DNA of 64,000 nucleotides from Malaya genurostris (Eukaryota; Arthropoda; Insecta; Diptera; Culicidae), in assembly GCF_030247185.1 (NCBI RefSeq), contig NC_080572.1, forward strand, positions 97,637,198 through 97,701,197, written 5' to 3'. The notes under the pieces were generated by a model. That model was not told the DNA's origin and did not search any database. It saw only the letters and a program-made list of their open reading frames with translations. Numbering within the stretch: the first letter of the stretch is position 1; each line of letters starts with the position of its first letter. Position numbers and translations under genes: made by a program. Shown piece after piece: positions 44,188 through 54,660 of the stretch.

Positions 44188-46105
44188 TTTATTTATTTAT
44201 CTACAATCAACACGCAATTTGGTCCTAATGATAATTCCTAATAATATTCAGAAAATTTGTACGTATTCTGCTTCGTGACATTAAAATCATACCCTGATGA
44301 AACACCGTTGAACGATCTCTGTAAACCAATAATAGAACCGTTTGCGCCATAGTTGGTACGTCGTATAGGAAGTCAAAGAAAAGCACTGTTGCGGAGAGCT
44401 CTGAGTCGCACGTTAATATTAATTTCGTTGAGCAAAACGGGACAGTCGATCCTACCGTTGAATATATCTGCTATTATCAAAGCGCGTGATAATTCTTGTC
44501 GCACTTGTAATGTGTCGAGACCCATTAATAACCCGCGACTTTCATAACTAGAAAGTTGATGAGTATCGATCCACGGCAATCGGCGAAGAGCGAAGCGAAC
44601 AAACCTGCGCTGTATTCCCTCAATTCTATAAGCACCGTGCAGGTAGAATGGGTTCCAAACTGCCGAGCAATATTCGAGAGTTGAACGAACAAGCGAGCAG
44701 TAAAGCGATTTTAGACAGTGTATGTCTGTAAAGTGCTTAGTCATTCTCATTAAGAATCCTAAGCTACGGGAAGCTTTAGCTACAATGTAACTGATGTGAT
44801 GTTTGAATGTAAGTTGTTCATCGAGATGGACGCCAAGATCCTTAACGCTAGTCGATCTTCCAATCAAGGATTCATCCAGAAAGTGTTCGAAATGCAATGG
44901 CATTTTTCTCCTCGTGAACGTAATGGCCGAGCACTTGTCTGGATTTACAATCATACGGTTAACTTTACACCAATCTGCGAAGATTAACAATTGCCGGTGG
45001 AGTTAGGCTGCGTCTTCTAAGTTGCGGATGATGTGATAGATCTTGACATCATCAGCAAACGATAAGTAACAGTAAAAATATTAACGGTCCGAGATGACTT
45101 CCCTGTGGTATTCCGGATGATGCGAGGAACGCTCCGAAAGTATGATCGTAAATTTTAACTGCTAAACGACGATTCCTAAGATACGACTGAATCCAAGTCT
45201 GTCCAATTTAGCAACCGTGATGTCGTGATTGATTATATCGAAAGCGGAGGAAAGATCTGTATAGATAACGTCTGTTTGTAAACCGTTAGACATTGCATCA
45301 ATCACATAAGACAAAAACGATAGTAAGTTTGTGGTTGTTGAGCGCTTAGGCATGAAACCGTGTTGAGTATTGACGATATATTGCTTGCAGTGATTGAAAA
45401 TTGGTGTCAGTATAACCTTTTCGAACAGCTTTGGTACAGCGCTGAGGGAAGTGATACCGCGGTAGTTGTTTATATCCTTTTTATCGCCTTTCTTGTCGAC
45501 TAGGAACATAAAGGAAGCTTTCTATAAATTGGGAAGAACTTCTGTAGTGAGAGACATCCGAAATAATTTGCAGAGGGGAGCGATTACTCCACGCGAGCAC
45601 TTTTAAGAATCACTACCGGTATTCCGTCAGGGCCTGGAGAATTTGAGGCTTTCATTCCTACAATCGCCGTCCGTATTGAGTCTTCGTCAATATTGATGCA
45701 GTTTAATAAGTTATTAGACAGGGGAACATTAAGTGCTGCGGCAGAAATTTGCTGCTGAGTCAAGATTTCATTTGAAAAAACCCTAGAAAACTTTTCCGCA
45801 AACATCTGGCAGATTTCCTGTGTGCACGAACCAGTACGATCTCCAAAGTTCATTGACGAGGGTAACCCGAATTCTTTCCTCTGCTCAGTCACATGTTGAT
45901 TTCATTTGATTTCAGTTTTCGTTGTACGTTGTTCAAGTAGTTGGCATGGCAACGCTTAACGGTTTTCTTGTACAACTGATTTATCTGCACGTAGTGATTA
46001 CGCAGAGAAAACCTCCATGTTTAGAGTACCTCTTTAGAGCGGCTCTTTTGGTCGGTTTCAAATGTCTCACTTCCGCGGTCAGCCATGGTGGATATAGTAT
46101 ATAGT
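44188..46105 (-). pseudogene. Jockey/CR1-like non-LTR retroelement, RT region, decayed
   Basis: Minus-strand blocks in order: RHLKPTKRAALKRYSKH (linker after the endonuclease, about 46050), ASNSPGPDGIPVVILK (45610-45892), DKKDINNYRGITSLSAVPKL and DLSSAFDIINHD (45162-45509), a damaged YADD region near 45050, then MLIFADWCKVNRMIVNPDKC, VKDLGVHLDEQLTFKHH and ALYCS-type blocks (44373-44990). Frame changes separate them. The 3' tail on the minus strand is of AAAT units (44188-44200). The 5' end stops about 10 bases from the stop codon of the gene at 46117-47147. Confidence 0.85.
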
Positions 46106-46116
46106 AGAATTCAATA

Positions 46117-47147
46117 TTATTCTAGTGAAATTATTCTTATACAATTAAAATTCACCAGTTGATAGCCGAACTCATCTTGAATTTGTGAATATTTATTAAA
46201 AAGCTTAGTGAATTTTCTTTTGTCCCTAAGCATAACATTCCTGTCCGGAAAGGTGATTTCCCAGTGAAACATTAGACTCGCCCATGGCTGTCGGTTTAGT
46301 TGCAACCATGAAATTGCCTTAATAATTTCCGAACTAAGTGTCTCCGGAACAACAGAGCACGATGATTGGCGACTCTCTTCAATTTTCATTTTTTCCGGTC
46401 ACTTTGTCTGATATAGTTTATTCGGCTGTAAAGCTTTCCCCAGGGTTTCCTTTCTTCGGGATATAATATGTATCCTAGGCAAACGTAAAATGATTCTTTA
46501 ATAGCTAAAAAAAGTGATACTACCACTCTGACTACCTTTTGCTCCTTTCTAAACAACTTTACGATAGCCGACGCGTACTCCGAAAGCTGTTCGCTTGTTG
46601 TCTTTCGCTTTCTGGAAAAATGATATTTTATCACAACGTCTGTGACAAATTTTTGGCCTTCTGAAGACAACTCTAATTCTTTAGCTGCTCGGAGAAGTGC
46701 CACCCCAAAGATGAATTGATTAAGTTGATTTTTTAATACATCCGGCGAAAGTAACTCAACATCTTCGGTTGTTCCTGTAGTCACAGTAAAATCGCCGTGA
46801 CAATCAAGCTCTGTTACATGCACTTTCAGTTCGCTCTTGCGATCATTACTTCCTTCCCTATTATTATGCGTTCCCAAACGGGTAAAGTCGCCCGTATCAA
46901 TTTCGTAAAATGATGAATTGTATTCGTATTGCTGATCACTTGCACTTTTTACTTCTTCATCATCATCCTCCTCCTCCTCCTCCTCCTTTTCCAGGGCAAT
47001 GTGCTCCTTCTCCAGTAATATTACGTTTGATAGATCCTGTGAAATAATTCTTTTAACAAAACCTATACAAGAAAACTTATTAAACTTACATTTCTTTTGC
47101 GCCATTCCGATATCCACGTCCATATTACACCGAATTTCCAAGTTCAT
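46117..47147 (-). pseudogene. uncharacterised acidic-tract protein gene, apparently frameshifted
   Basis: I cannot name this gene. The first frame (47147-46386, 253 codons) has an N-terminal stretch, an acidic tract (EKEEEEEEDDDEEV), then a helical region (LKNQLNQFIFGVALLRAAKE, SEQLSEYASAIVKLFRKEQK). A GT-AG pair at 46535/46475 brackets 61 bases. Removing them gives DTYYIPKKGNPG, a better fit to what I recall of an insect family with YYIPxxxNPxGKLYxR. From there the frame needs one more base in a GGGG run to reach GKLYSRINYI. At 46394-46389 a six-A run precedes a TGA that overlaps the ATG of a second frame (46389-46117). That frame has RQPWASLMFHWEITFPDRN and ends FGYQLVNFN, a plausible C-terminus of the same protein. 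Either pseudogene decay or two homopolymer errors explain this. The retroelement at 44188-46105 abuts its 3' end. Confidence 0.5.
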
Positions 47148-47249
47148 TAGCGCGTCGTACGAAATTCATAACAAAATCGCAAGCATTTTGTAAACAAGTG
47201 GATGATAGTTGCATACAATAAAATTCACAGAACACTTTTTATAATGTTC

Positions 47250-47640
47250 GCTATGGCTTCGTATGAAATTTAAATCATAGTTTTAAGTAATACATGAACA
47301 TACTTATATTTCCTTCGAACAAAAGAAAAGAGATGAAAAAATATCGTTCATACGAAACGCGTTAGGAATATAATCGATTTATTTATTATAGTTTTTACAA
47401 GTGTGTAGTATAAATTTCATTTCTAAATCAAACGCATTTCACAAACAAGTTTTTCGAAATCATACGTGCCACAGACAGTAAATTTTACACTATGTCTCAT
47501 AATAATTGTTGCAAGAACGTGGTATGAAATTCAAATCACAGTTTTCTGATAGTTATATGTATCGTATGAAACAGATTTGAGCTTATAAAAAAACCGTTCA
47601 TACGAAACAAGTTATGAATCTCGTGCGTTCAGTTTTCTCA
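47250..47640. repeat. tandem duplication upstream of the acidic-tract gene
   Basis: Two diverged units about 245 bases apart. Each has TATGAAATTxAAATCAxAGTTTT (47270, 47522), then CGTTCATACGAAACxxGTTA (47346, 47597). They lie 100-490 bases upstream of the gene start at 47147 on the minus strand, so they could hold its promoter (inference). Confidence 0.6.
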
Positions 47641-47903
47641 GTGTTTAAACACTCAAGTGACAAATTTGAAAAAAGTTGTGTTAGTGTCTGTATTTGTGGG
47701 TTCTTCCCCGAAGGAACACTATACCTAATTGCAAGATTTGTGGGCGACCTTTCAGATTGTGGAATTTGACGTTTGCTCGAGTTATCAATCCAAACTTACA
47801 TTAAATGTTTTACACTAACCAAGGAAATTGTTTGTAATTGTAATATTGTGTTTCGGGATCACAATCGTCACTATTGCTACCACACACAAGTACTCACCTT
47901 ACC
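47641..47903. other. unassigned sequence
   Basis: Nothing that I can support. Confidence 0.4.
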
Positions 47904-48905
47904 TAACAGCTATAGACCTGGGGTTTCCTTTGCTGTATCAAGCATACGTCTCCACATAACTCGGTCCATGGCTGCTCGTTGCCAGCCACACAAGGCACGG
48001 ATGCTCTCTTCGAATCACACCTTCCAGGACAATATTGAACAAGATACAAGAAAGTCTATCACCTTGACGTAGCCCTCTCCTAGATTCGAAGGGACTCGAG
48101 TGCGCCCCAGATTCTCGGACGTAGCACATCACTCTATCCATTGTTGCTTTGACCAATCGCGTCAGTTTATCCGGGAAACCGTATTCGTGCATTATCTGCC
48201 ATAGCTGTTGTCGATCGATTGTGTCGTATGCCGCTTTGAAGTCAATGAATAGTTGGTTGTGCCACAGCTTTGGTAGAAGGTAGCCGCTCGATGCCCACTT
48301 TTCCACACCTTCTGTTCCGTCCAACAAAGTTCCTGCAGTGCTTCGACATCGAAGCCGCGGATTTGAAGCTCATCATGCAGCATTCGGTCTTATCCTGGGA
48401 AGCCAAGCGATTTACAGTTCCATGTACCAACCTTGTAGTCCTTAGTTCGTCGCGTAGGTCTTTGCCGATTATTCCGAGTCGTATTTCTTTCTTGATTGTT
48501 CGTAACTTCCTTTTTCCGGGCGGCTTGTTAGGCCTGCACCAACCTCCTGTCTTGCCGGAGGGCCATCGTGTCAGCACTGTTTAGAGTCCCACACTGACAC
48601 AAGGCCGGTAATCAGCCGCTCCTAACATGGAGAACAGACGCTGTTTCGAGCCGCCCCAACATGGGGAACAGACGCTCGGGTAGGCTCGCTCTCTGTAAAG
48701 AGAAGGCACAGCCCCCTTCCCTGTCAGCATACGACCAAAGTCCCACCGGGGTTGGTTACCCGATCTTTCCTGTGGTTACTCGTACCCCAGCCGGAACCGC
48801 GGGGAGGTAGGGATAGGAGTTACTGGACAAGAGGCTAAGAACTACATTGGGGCCTGAATTGCGCATTGTCCAGTCGTTTACCAACCACCACACACTAGTG
48901 GAGAA
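47904..48905 (-). mobile_element. RTE-like retroelement fragment with 5' region, RT core and 3' end
   Basis: From right to left on the minus strand there is a GC-richer 5' region (48545-48900, with ACATGGxGAACAGACGCT twice in plus orientation) and the start of an endonuclease-like frame (VNRLASQDKTECCMMSFKSA). Then comes an RT block LFIDFKAAYDTIDRQQLWQI, EYGFPDKLTRLVKATMD and RRGLRQGDRLSCILFNIVLE. It jumps straight into the 3' end shared with 34729-34830 (VIRREHPCLVWLATSS region). Most of the endonuclease and the YADD box are deleted. Confidence 0.82.
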
Positions 48906-49107
48906 CATTAAATAGATGTATGAAATTATGGTGTGTACCCCGTAGATAGCAAAATAGACAAAAACAAAATTTCGGATCAGTATCGTGCGACAAAGTAGAA
49001 GAGAAAAATAGACGCGTGATCGATGTATGTTTCTGTTGAATTTGTTTCCGTCGATACGGAACTGTAAATGAATACCGACAGTGACTAAGAAGTATGTTTA
49101 GTTTCGA

Positions 49108-49242
49108 CTAGTCAATTGGACTTTCTCTTCATGTGTTTTCATATTCAGGGTAGTTTAATTAGTAAAACAATTTCCCCGGTTAGGAGTTAGCTACAAATTC
49201 AAATCTCGTCTCTGCGGTAACATTTTCGCGGTTTTCATTACA
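49108..49242. repeat. dispersed repeat, second copy of 1055-1162
   Basis: It shares TCATGTGTTTTCATAT, CAGGGTAGTTTAATT, AAAACAATTTCC and CTCTGCGGTAACATTTTCG with 1055-1162. Here an extra CCGGTTAGGAGTTAGC-containing segment of about 27 bases lies in the middle. The family is unknown. Confidence 0.6.
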
Positions 49243-49746
49243 TCATTGTGTTCACACTGCTTGTTTAAATACATCAAATTTTGTTTACCGTTTTTTCAGC
49301 CATAAACATAGTTTTTTTTATATCGTTGATTTACACCCGGCTTTACTCTAATTGTGGTCGTTCACCGGGTAACATAGTGGTTAGTAAACTTTTAAATGCT
49401 GTATGCCCCTATTTATCTCCACTATTACTATATAATCTAATGTATCTGAAACCAGTAGGATTGACTCAGAGCAGCGCCTGCTGATGGAGGAAGCTGGTGT
49501 GCTATATGGTCTAATGCATATCAACGGCTTTAGTAGGCTCACAACTAGCTTGAAGTGAACCCCACTCAAGCAGATTGTCGGATAGTCTGCTAGGATGTGG
49601 ACTGATAAATTACTACAATTTTTCTCTCGGAGCCTAGTTACTGCTTTTGATATTTCTTCCGAAGACTTTCATCAGCATGCCCTTCCTCACGAGATGACCA
49701 CATCGGCATCACCGGAACATGGTCTGTTTTTAAAGTTCCACCACGA
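49243..49746. other. unassigned sequence
   Basis: No gene is recognised between the dispersed repeat and the FAM98-like gene. Confidence 0.4.
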
Positions 49747-50853
49747 TCAGGCAGCTGTAAGGAAAACTAAATTATTTGGTATGTTTGTACCGACATTAAG
49801 ATTGTATAATCTCTGTTTATTTTGCCGAGTGGTAGCAGTCACAGTCGCTAAATTAAAAATCATTCTAGTCAGCACACTTACTGAAAGATATCCCTGAAAC
49901 ATATTCTTTCCTGTGCCCCTCGCCCGGGACGAACTAACCCTTTCCTGAGTTAATAAACTTTTGTCTGCTGCTAGCAGGAATGCGATATCACTTTCCAACA
50001 TATTTGTAGCAAGTTCATGAATAATTCGACGTCGTGGTCGATAAACTTTAGCCACCTCAGAGGAGTATTCTTTTTTCCACTGAAAACAGGAAACCAACAC
50101 ATCTAGCCTTTTTAGCATCATCTGTAGTCGGATTTCGAGATCTTCATGTAGCTCTTCATGATTTTTTTCAATCCATCTCCATTGGTCCACTGTTAGTTTC
50201 TTTTTTGGAGCGAACAAAAGCTCACATTTGATCGTATCGGGGTTGTTGTCCAACTGATCATTTATTTGTTCGTATATATTTGGAATAATGGATTGAGTCT
50301 CGATCTGTAGAATTTTTGAGATTTGCAACAGATTTGTCGCTGTGTTTGGTTCGACCTTAAATTTGAAATATTTTGCATTGCATTGTTAATTTAGGTCTTT
50401 AGATGCTTACCCGCTGCAAGTTTGTTTGACTAAAATCTTCTGCTTTATTCTTTCTGTTTAGTATCATATGCGTTGCCAGTTCCCATGCCAAAAAGTCTAC
50501 AACCATAAACGCATCACTTTGCTGACGATATCGTTCTGATAATGGACCTTCCCTAAGATCATGGTAAGGACAGCATAATTCTTTGAGGAATGAGGACAGT
50601 TCCAAACCAAAACATTGCACGTCATCTACCGATGATATGTCTTCATCTATTTCAACATATTGTTTAATGCTATTGGCTAGCCACTGTACCAACATGCGGT
50701 ACTCTTCATTCGCCAATCCAGCTTGGACTATTTCTTCTAATCGTTGCTCATCATTCTCCGTGGTTTTGTAACTAGGGAGTTATTGTGTAACGTAAATACA
50801 ATTTTTTGTCAATATGCTTACCCCAAATCTAACAGAAAGCTTGCTGTCTTCAT
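49747..50853 (-). CDS. FAM98-like protein, short diverged paralogue
   Basis: Exons 50853-50822, 50771-50411 and 50355-49747 (introns of 50 and 55 bases, all GT-AG) give 333 residues if the last exon is read to its stop. The fold matches the FAM98 family (DUF2465). MKTASFLLDLG joins Y across intron 1, matching the (L)xxxGYDGP start of the full gene at 59803-61505. Then come CFGLELSSFLKELCCPYHDL, LLFAPKKKLTVDQW and LQMMLKRLDVLVSCFQW, each aligned with blocks of that gene (VLELSAFLKELTCPY, LFAPKKNLTIEQW, LLTRLDVTIQSFRW). The first intron sits at the same place and phase in both. The Gly-rich RNA-binding tail is absent. A strong donor (TTTCA-GTAAGTG) near 49892 may start a further intron. An intact frame suggests a working gene. 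Expression and function are unknown. Confidence 0.82.
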
Positions 50854-51172
50854 ATTCAAGTTTTTTTTTCGATTTAGAATTTTGTTTCATTGCATTGTCA
50901 TGTATTATAAGCTACGTAGAAGGTGAGTAAATATATGCACGCTAACGAAATTCAACTTAAAATGCGGCATGTACTGATACACAAGGATGCCAGGTAATTT
51001 TTTTCAAAAATCTAAAATGATCAAGCCAAAAACCAATCTCGGTAGCGGCCCTTACACGATCATTAAAAGTGTCATTACTAAGTAATGACACTTCTGCTCA
51101 AACGCTCGCCATTACTGCATTACTGTACATCATTACTTTTTAGCATTACACGTTCATTATTAATGATGAGTA

Positions 51173-51894
51173 ACACATGGATCAATAAATCCCGTGACTA
51201 AAGCAGAGATGGGGCTCGTAGTAAACCAGTAACCACGTCTTTCTAGAGTACTAACCTTTGCTTGAAACGGGTCAAAATTTTAAGTCGATCCGACCAGAAA
51301 CAGCTGAGTTATCGAGGTTGGAGTAAAGTCGTTTTATAGTTTGTTTAAAAATGGAAAAAACCGAGTTTTGTGTTTTGATAAAACATTGTTTTTAATGGGT
51401 AAAAACACTGTGCAAGCGAAACAATGGATTGAAAAATGTCATCGGGACTCTTGTCCATCAAAAGCAACGATTTGTCGGTGGTTCGCCGAGTTTAAACGTG
51501 GTCGTACCGACACAAATGACGCGGAACGCTCGGGTAGACCTGTGGAAGCCATTACACCGGAAAATGTGAGTGAAGTGACAAAAATTATATTGAAAGATCG
51601 TAAAGTGAAGCTCCGTGAGATTGCTGAGATGACACAGATATCATATGGAAGTGTATTTACTATCCTTCATGAAAAACTGAGCATGAAAAAGGTTTTTTCC
51701 AAGTGGGTGCCGCGATTGCTTTCAATGGAACAAAAACAGCAACGAGTCGATGATTCAGAAAGCAGTTTATCGAAAAAAAAAACGTTGGAACCAATGTATC
51801 ACCCTAAAAGGTGATTATGTTGATGAATAAAAAAAAATTTTGCAAAAAAAATGTTGTTTCCATTGTTAGTCTCGAGACTTATTGATCCATGTGT
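51173..51894 (+). mobile_element. mariner element, internally deleted, with both TIRs
   Basis: The ends are ACACATGGATCAATAAATCC and the inverse GACTTATTGATCCATGTGT. TA at 51171-51172 and 51895-51896 flanks it. V copy 1 shows the empty TA site. At 722 bases it is about half of a full mariner. The deletion joins the N-terminal domain to the last codons. A truncated second copy starts at 58980. Confidence 0.92.
51351..51829 (+). pseudogene. mariner transposase, DNA-binding part only
   Basis: ATG at 51351 opens MEKTEFCVLIKHCF. A T-run one base short then shifts the frame, and the next frame continues MGKNTVQAKQWIEKCHRD, the bipartite helix-turn-helix with RWFAEFKRGRTDTNDAERSG and RKVKLREIAEMTQISYGSVF, to WVPRLLSMEQKQQRVDDSE. 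After that the DDE catalytic domain is missing, and the end of the gene (RWNQCITLKGDYVDE, stop at about 51829) follows out of frame. The copy at 59160 has the same short T-run, so the frameshift is either ancestral to this family here or a shared base-calling problem. Confidence 0.85.
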
Positions 51895-52723
51895 TATTTG
51901 TAACTACTCCAGCAATAGCAATAGCAATATTTTCGTTAAGGTGAAAATAAATTTGATTTGCCATTGAAACGTTAAGGTTAATGAAATATTAACAATTTAA
52001 ATCAACACTTTGTCATTTTTTCGCGTATAGTTCTAAAGATATAGAGCACTTCCACAAAAAAAAAATAAGAAGAAATAATGTTGGTAATGATGGAAAATCC
52101 GGAATTCCATCATTACTCGTGTCATTACTGAACTCGTAGACCGTACACGATCATTAAAAAAAACTGCTAAAATCAACACTTCTCAAAAATGTTTCTCTAC
52201 ACTGATAAAAATTTGCACGATCGATTCATATGTTAACACCACATCAATTTAGCATGCTTTTTCATTTCAATACATAACCAGGGTTGTTACAAAAAAATTC
52301 TAAATAAAAACGCGCGAAGCCAAAAACTAAAACGCGCGAAGTTGGAAACTAAAACGCGCGATATTCGAGCGAAGCAATACATCACTATTTTAATGCAGGT
52401 GATACTTTGCGCAGAACTTGAAAACTCACTTAAAAATAATTTGAAAATCTGCACAATTTTTTTTTATATAAACACAATATACAAGTCTGCATACAACACG
52501 TCACTTTGAGAAACCCCATGAAAATGATTTCATTTTTATTCTCCATCTTTTTCGATGTCCTTAGTTAATTAATATTCTCTGATGTACGGAAAATGTTACA
52601 GTAAAAAGGCGGGTGGGTAATGTCAGAGACATAACTGGATGTCGTGAATACGAAAACAACTGACATGTTCCTTAACACATCCGAATATCAATTGTATGAA
52701 TTATGCACGCATTCCCCTTTTTC

Positions 52724-53822
52724 ACATTTTTCGCAAAAACAAAGAAAGCTTCACTTGATTTCGATTACTGTGAATTTCACACAGCGAAAAGTGCACAAAT
52801 CTGAGCAAACTCTTCTTGATTTGCCGTAAACTGAGGATATTTCCCTACGATTCGCGAGCAACAAATCCTAATAGTTCTTTAGAAAACTTTTAGAGCCATT
52901 AGAACGGCTGATATTGTGCAATGCTCTCCACCGTTGTTTTTTCCCAATGCTAATGACTGGCAGCTGTGACGTAATCGCTCTTGTCGAAAGCGAAACTAGC
53001 TGTGCAGACGACACAAAACACATCTGCTCGCAGGGGCGATAAAATCCAAACTGATTGAATTTTTGTTAAGAGATTTCCTTTTATGTGATTTCGTTTGTAG
53101 CTTTTTCACTAATGGGCGGTCCTAACGGCTATAAAAATAGCCGCATACAGAATTTTATTGTCGATTATTTCATTTCGGATTTGCATAATTTATTGAAAGA
53201 AACTATCAATATGCTGTAGGGATTCGTTTCCAGCATTCAGAAGAGTCAAATTGCGTAATTCTCTACGACATTAAACTCTGGAACATTTTTCGCAAAAAAA
53301 AGCTTCACTTGATCTCGATTACTGTGAATTTCACACAGCGAAAAGTGCACAAATCTAAGCAAACTGTTCTTGATTTGCCGTAAACTGAGGATATTTCCCT
53401 ACGATCCTAATAGTTCTTTAGAAAACTTTTAGAGCCATTAGAACGGCTGATATTGTGCAATGCTCTCCACCGTTGTTTTTTCCCAATGCTAATGACTGGC
53501 AGCTGTGACGTAATCGCTCTTGTCGGAAGCGTGCAGACGACACAAAACACATCTGCTCGCAGTGGCGATTGAATCCAAACTGATTGAATTTTTGTTAAGA
53601 GATTTCCTTTTATGTGATTTCGTTTGTAGCTTTTTCACTAATGGGCGGTCCTAACGGCTATAAAAATAGCCGCATACAGAGTTTTATTGTCGATTATTTC
53701 GTTTCGGATTGGCATAATTTATTGAAAGAAACTATCAATATGCTGTAGGGATTCGTTTCTAGCATTCACAAGGACCAAATTGAGGAACTCACTGCGATAT
53801 TCACCACTTTTCGGAACATTTT
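52724..53822. repeat. tandem duplication of an about 550-base unit
   Basis: Units 52724-53282 and 53283-53822 are very similar, with small deletions in the second (for example ATTCGCGAGCAACAA). Shared landmarks are TCGATTACTGTGAATTTCAC, GAGCCATTAGAACGGCTGAT, GACTGGCAGCTGTGACGTAA, CGGTCCTAACGGCTATAAAA and GCTGTAGGGATTCGTTTC. CGGCTATAAAAATAGCCG is palindromic and TATA-like. On the minus strand both units end a short frame in NESLQHIDSFFQ. An older relative lies near 10935-11125. Confidence 0.85.
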
Positions 53823-53949
53823 TCCCGGACGATTTGTTGTACAGCAGCAGATATTTTATTTTATTCCTCAGAACGCGTTCTGATTGGCTGGTGTTGACAT
53901 GGAGCAAATGAGACAGGTTTTTCAATAGTGTACTATTGAAATACTTCAA
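53719..53949 (-). other. small open frame of unknown nature in the second tandem unit
   Basis: 76 codons ending RNESLQHIDSFFQ. The last 20 codons are conserved in the first unit (NLTLLNAGNESLQHIDSFFQ, 53221-53165 region), where upstream codons are disrupted. Substitutions between the units seem milder in this frame than outside it, but I cannot measure that. No domain is recognised. Confidence 0.3.
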
Positions 53950-54231
53950 TGCTTTTGCTATACACGTTTAAATTGAAAAATTTCACGATCAAAAACTTAT
54001 CACTCTCTCAGAGGGTAAATTTTGAAAAGGCACCCCATAGTAAAGTAAGTCGAATTCACGACAAAAATGGGTTGTATAGATATACAGTAAAGTAAATTCC
54101 GCATAATTCTTTAGGAGTATTATTATGGTTTTAAGAAGAACCGAATAGAAGTCTGGAATAGAGAACTGGACCCTGAGTTCAAGACCTAAATTTAGATCCA
54201 ATAACAGACTCAGAATCCAGTTTCAGTCGCT

Positions 54232-54600
54232 GCTGGTTCTCGCCTTGATGGCCAGCAAGCGAATGAGAGATGCGACCTGAGCGTTTGAGGTTTTAACCAC
54301 GCAGAAGGTGCATTCTCCGTCGCTGCTGGTTAACTCCCGCTGCTGCTGCTGGTTAAGGTCCTCTCGCCTCGATGGCCAGCAAGCGAATGAGAGATGCGAC
54401 CTGAGCGTTTGAGGTTTTAACCACGCAAAAGGTGCATTCTCCGTCGCTGCTGTTTAACTCCCGCTGCTGCTGCTGGTTAAGGTCCTCTAGCCTCGATGGC
54501 CAGCAAGCGAATGAGAGATGCGACCTGAGCGTTTGAGGTTTTAACAACGCAGAAGGTGCATTCTCCGTCGCTGCTGGTTGATGATTCCACTCCCACGACG
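54232..54600. repeat. three tandem copies of a 124-base unit
   Basis: GCCAGCAAGCGAATGAGAGA recurs at 54251, 54375 and 54499, so the period is exactly 124. Units also share GAGCGTTTGAGGTTTTAAC and GGTGCATTCTCCGTCGCTGC. (CTG)n-rich joints separate them. Only a few substitutions distinguish the copies. Confidence 0.92.
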
Positions 54601-54611
54601 TCTGCTTCCAT
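54477..54611 (-). CDS. possible small protein downstream of a TATA box
   Basis: On the minus strand CGTATAAAAGGGG (54660-54648) precedes ATG at 54611 by about 40 bases. The 44-codon frame reads MEADVVGVESSTSSDGECTF and ends LLAIEARGP. Most of it lies in the rightmost 124-base repeat unit. It resembles nothing I know. The TATA spacing is plausible for a promoter, but codon-level evidence is thin. Confidence 0.25.
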   Translation of the reverse strand: MEADVVGVESSTSSDGECTFCVVKTSNAQVASLIRLLAIEARGP

Positions 54612-54647
54612 CGAACGCAAAGAAATGATCGATTTTCGACCACGGTT

Positions 54648-54660
54648 CCCCTTTTATACG
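54648..54660 (-). promoter_or_regulatory. TATA-box-like promoter element
   Basis: TATAAAAGGGG on the minus strand, in locally GC-richer sequence. A start about 25-30 bases on would fall near ATCGATCATTTC (54634-54623), just before the ATG at 54611. Confidence 0.35.

Larger units (their letters stand above)
51045..52158. mobile_element. TIR element family V, copy 2, interrupted by a mariner
   Basis: (TA)GCGGCCCTTACACGATCATT at 51045 continues as in V copy 1 to GATGAG, where the mariner enters at a TA. It resumes at 51897 (TTTGTAACTACTCCAGCAAT) and runs to GTACACGATCATTAAAA near 52158. The right terminal arm is lost. Confidence 0.88.

Noticed and set aside
47038..47091. A 53-base intron near the start of the acidic-tract gene (GTAAGT ... 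CACAG)
   Set aside because: Splicing from the visible ATG frame creates an immediate TGA, and the alternative upstream frame has no ATG before a stop.
49858..49892. A 34-base intron in the last exon of the FAM98-like gene (GTAAGTG ... TTTAG)
   Set aside because: It is too short for a spliceosomal intron, and the downstream frame meets a stop at once. A longer intron from the same donor stays possible.
54232..54600. Regular repeats as a CRISPR array
   Set aside because: The 124-base units are direct tandem copies without repeat/spacer alternation, in a eukaryotic genome.
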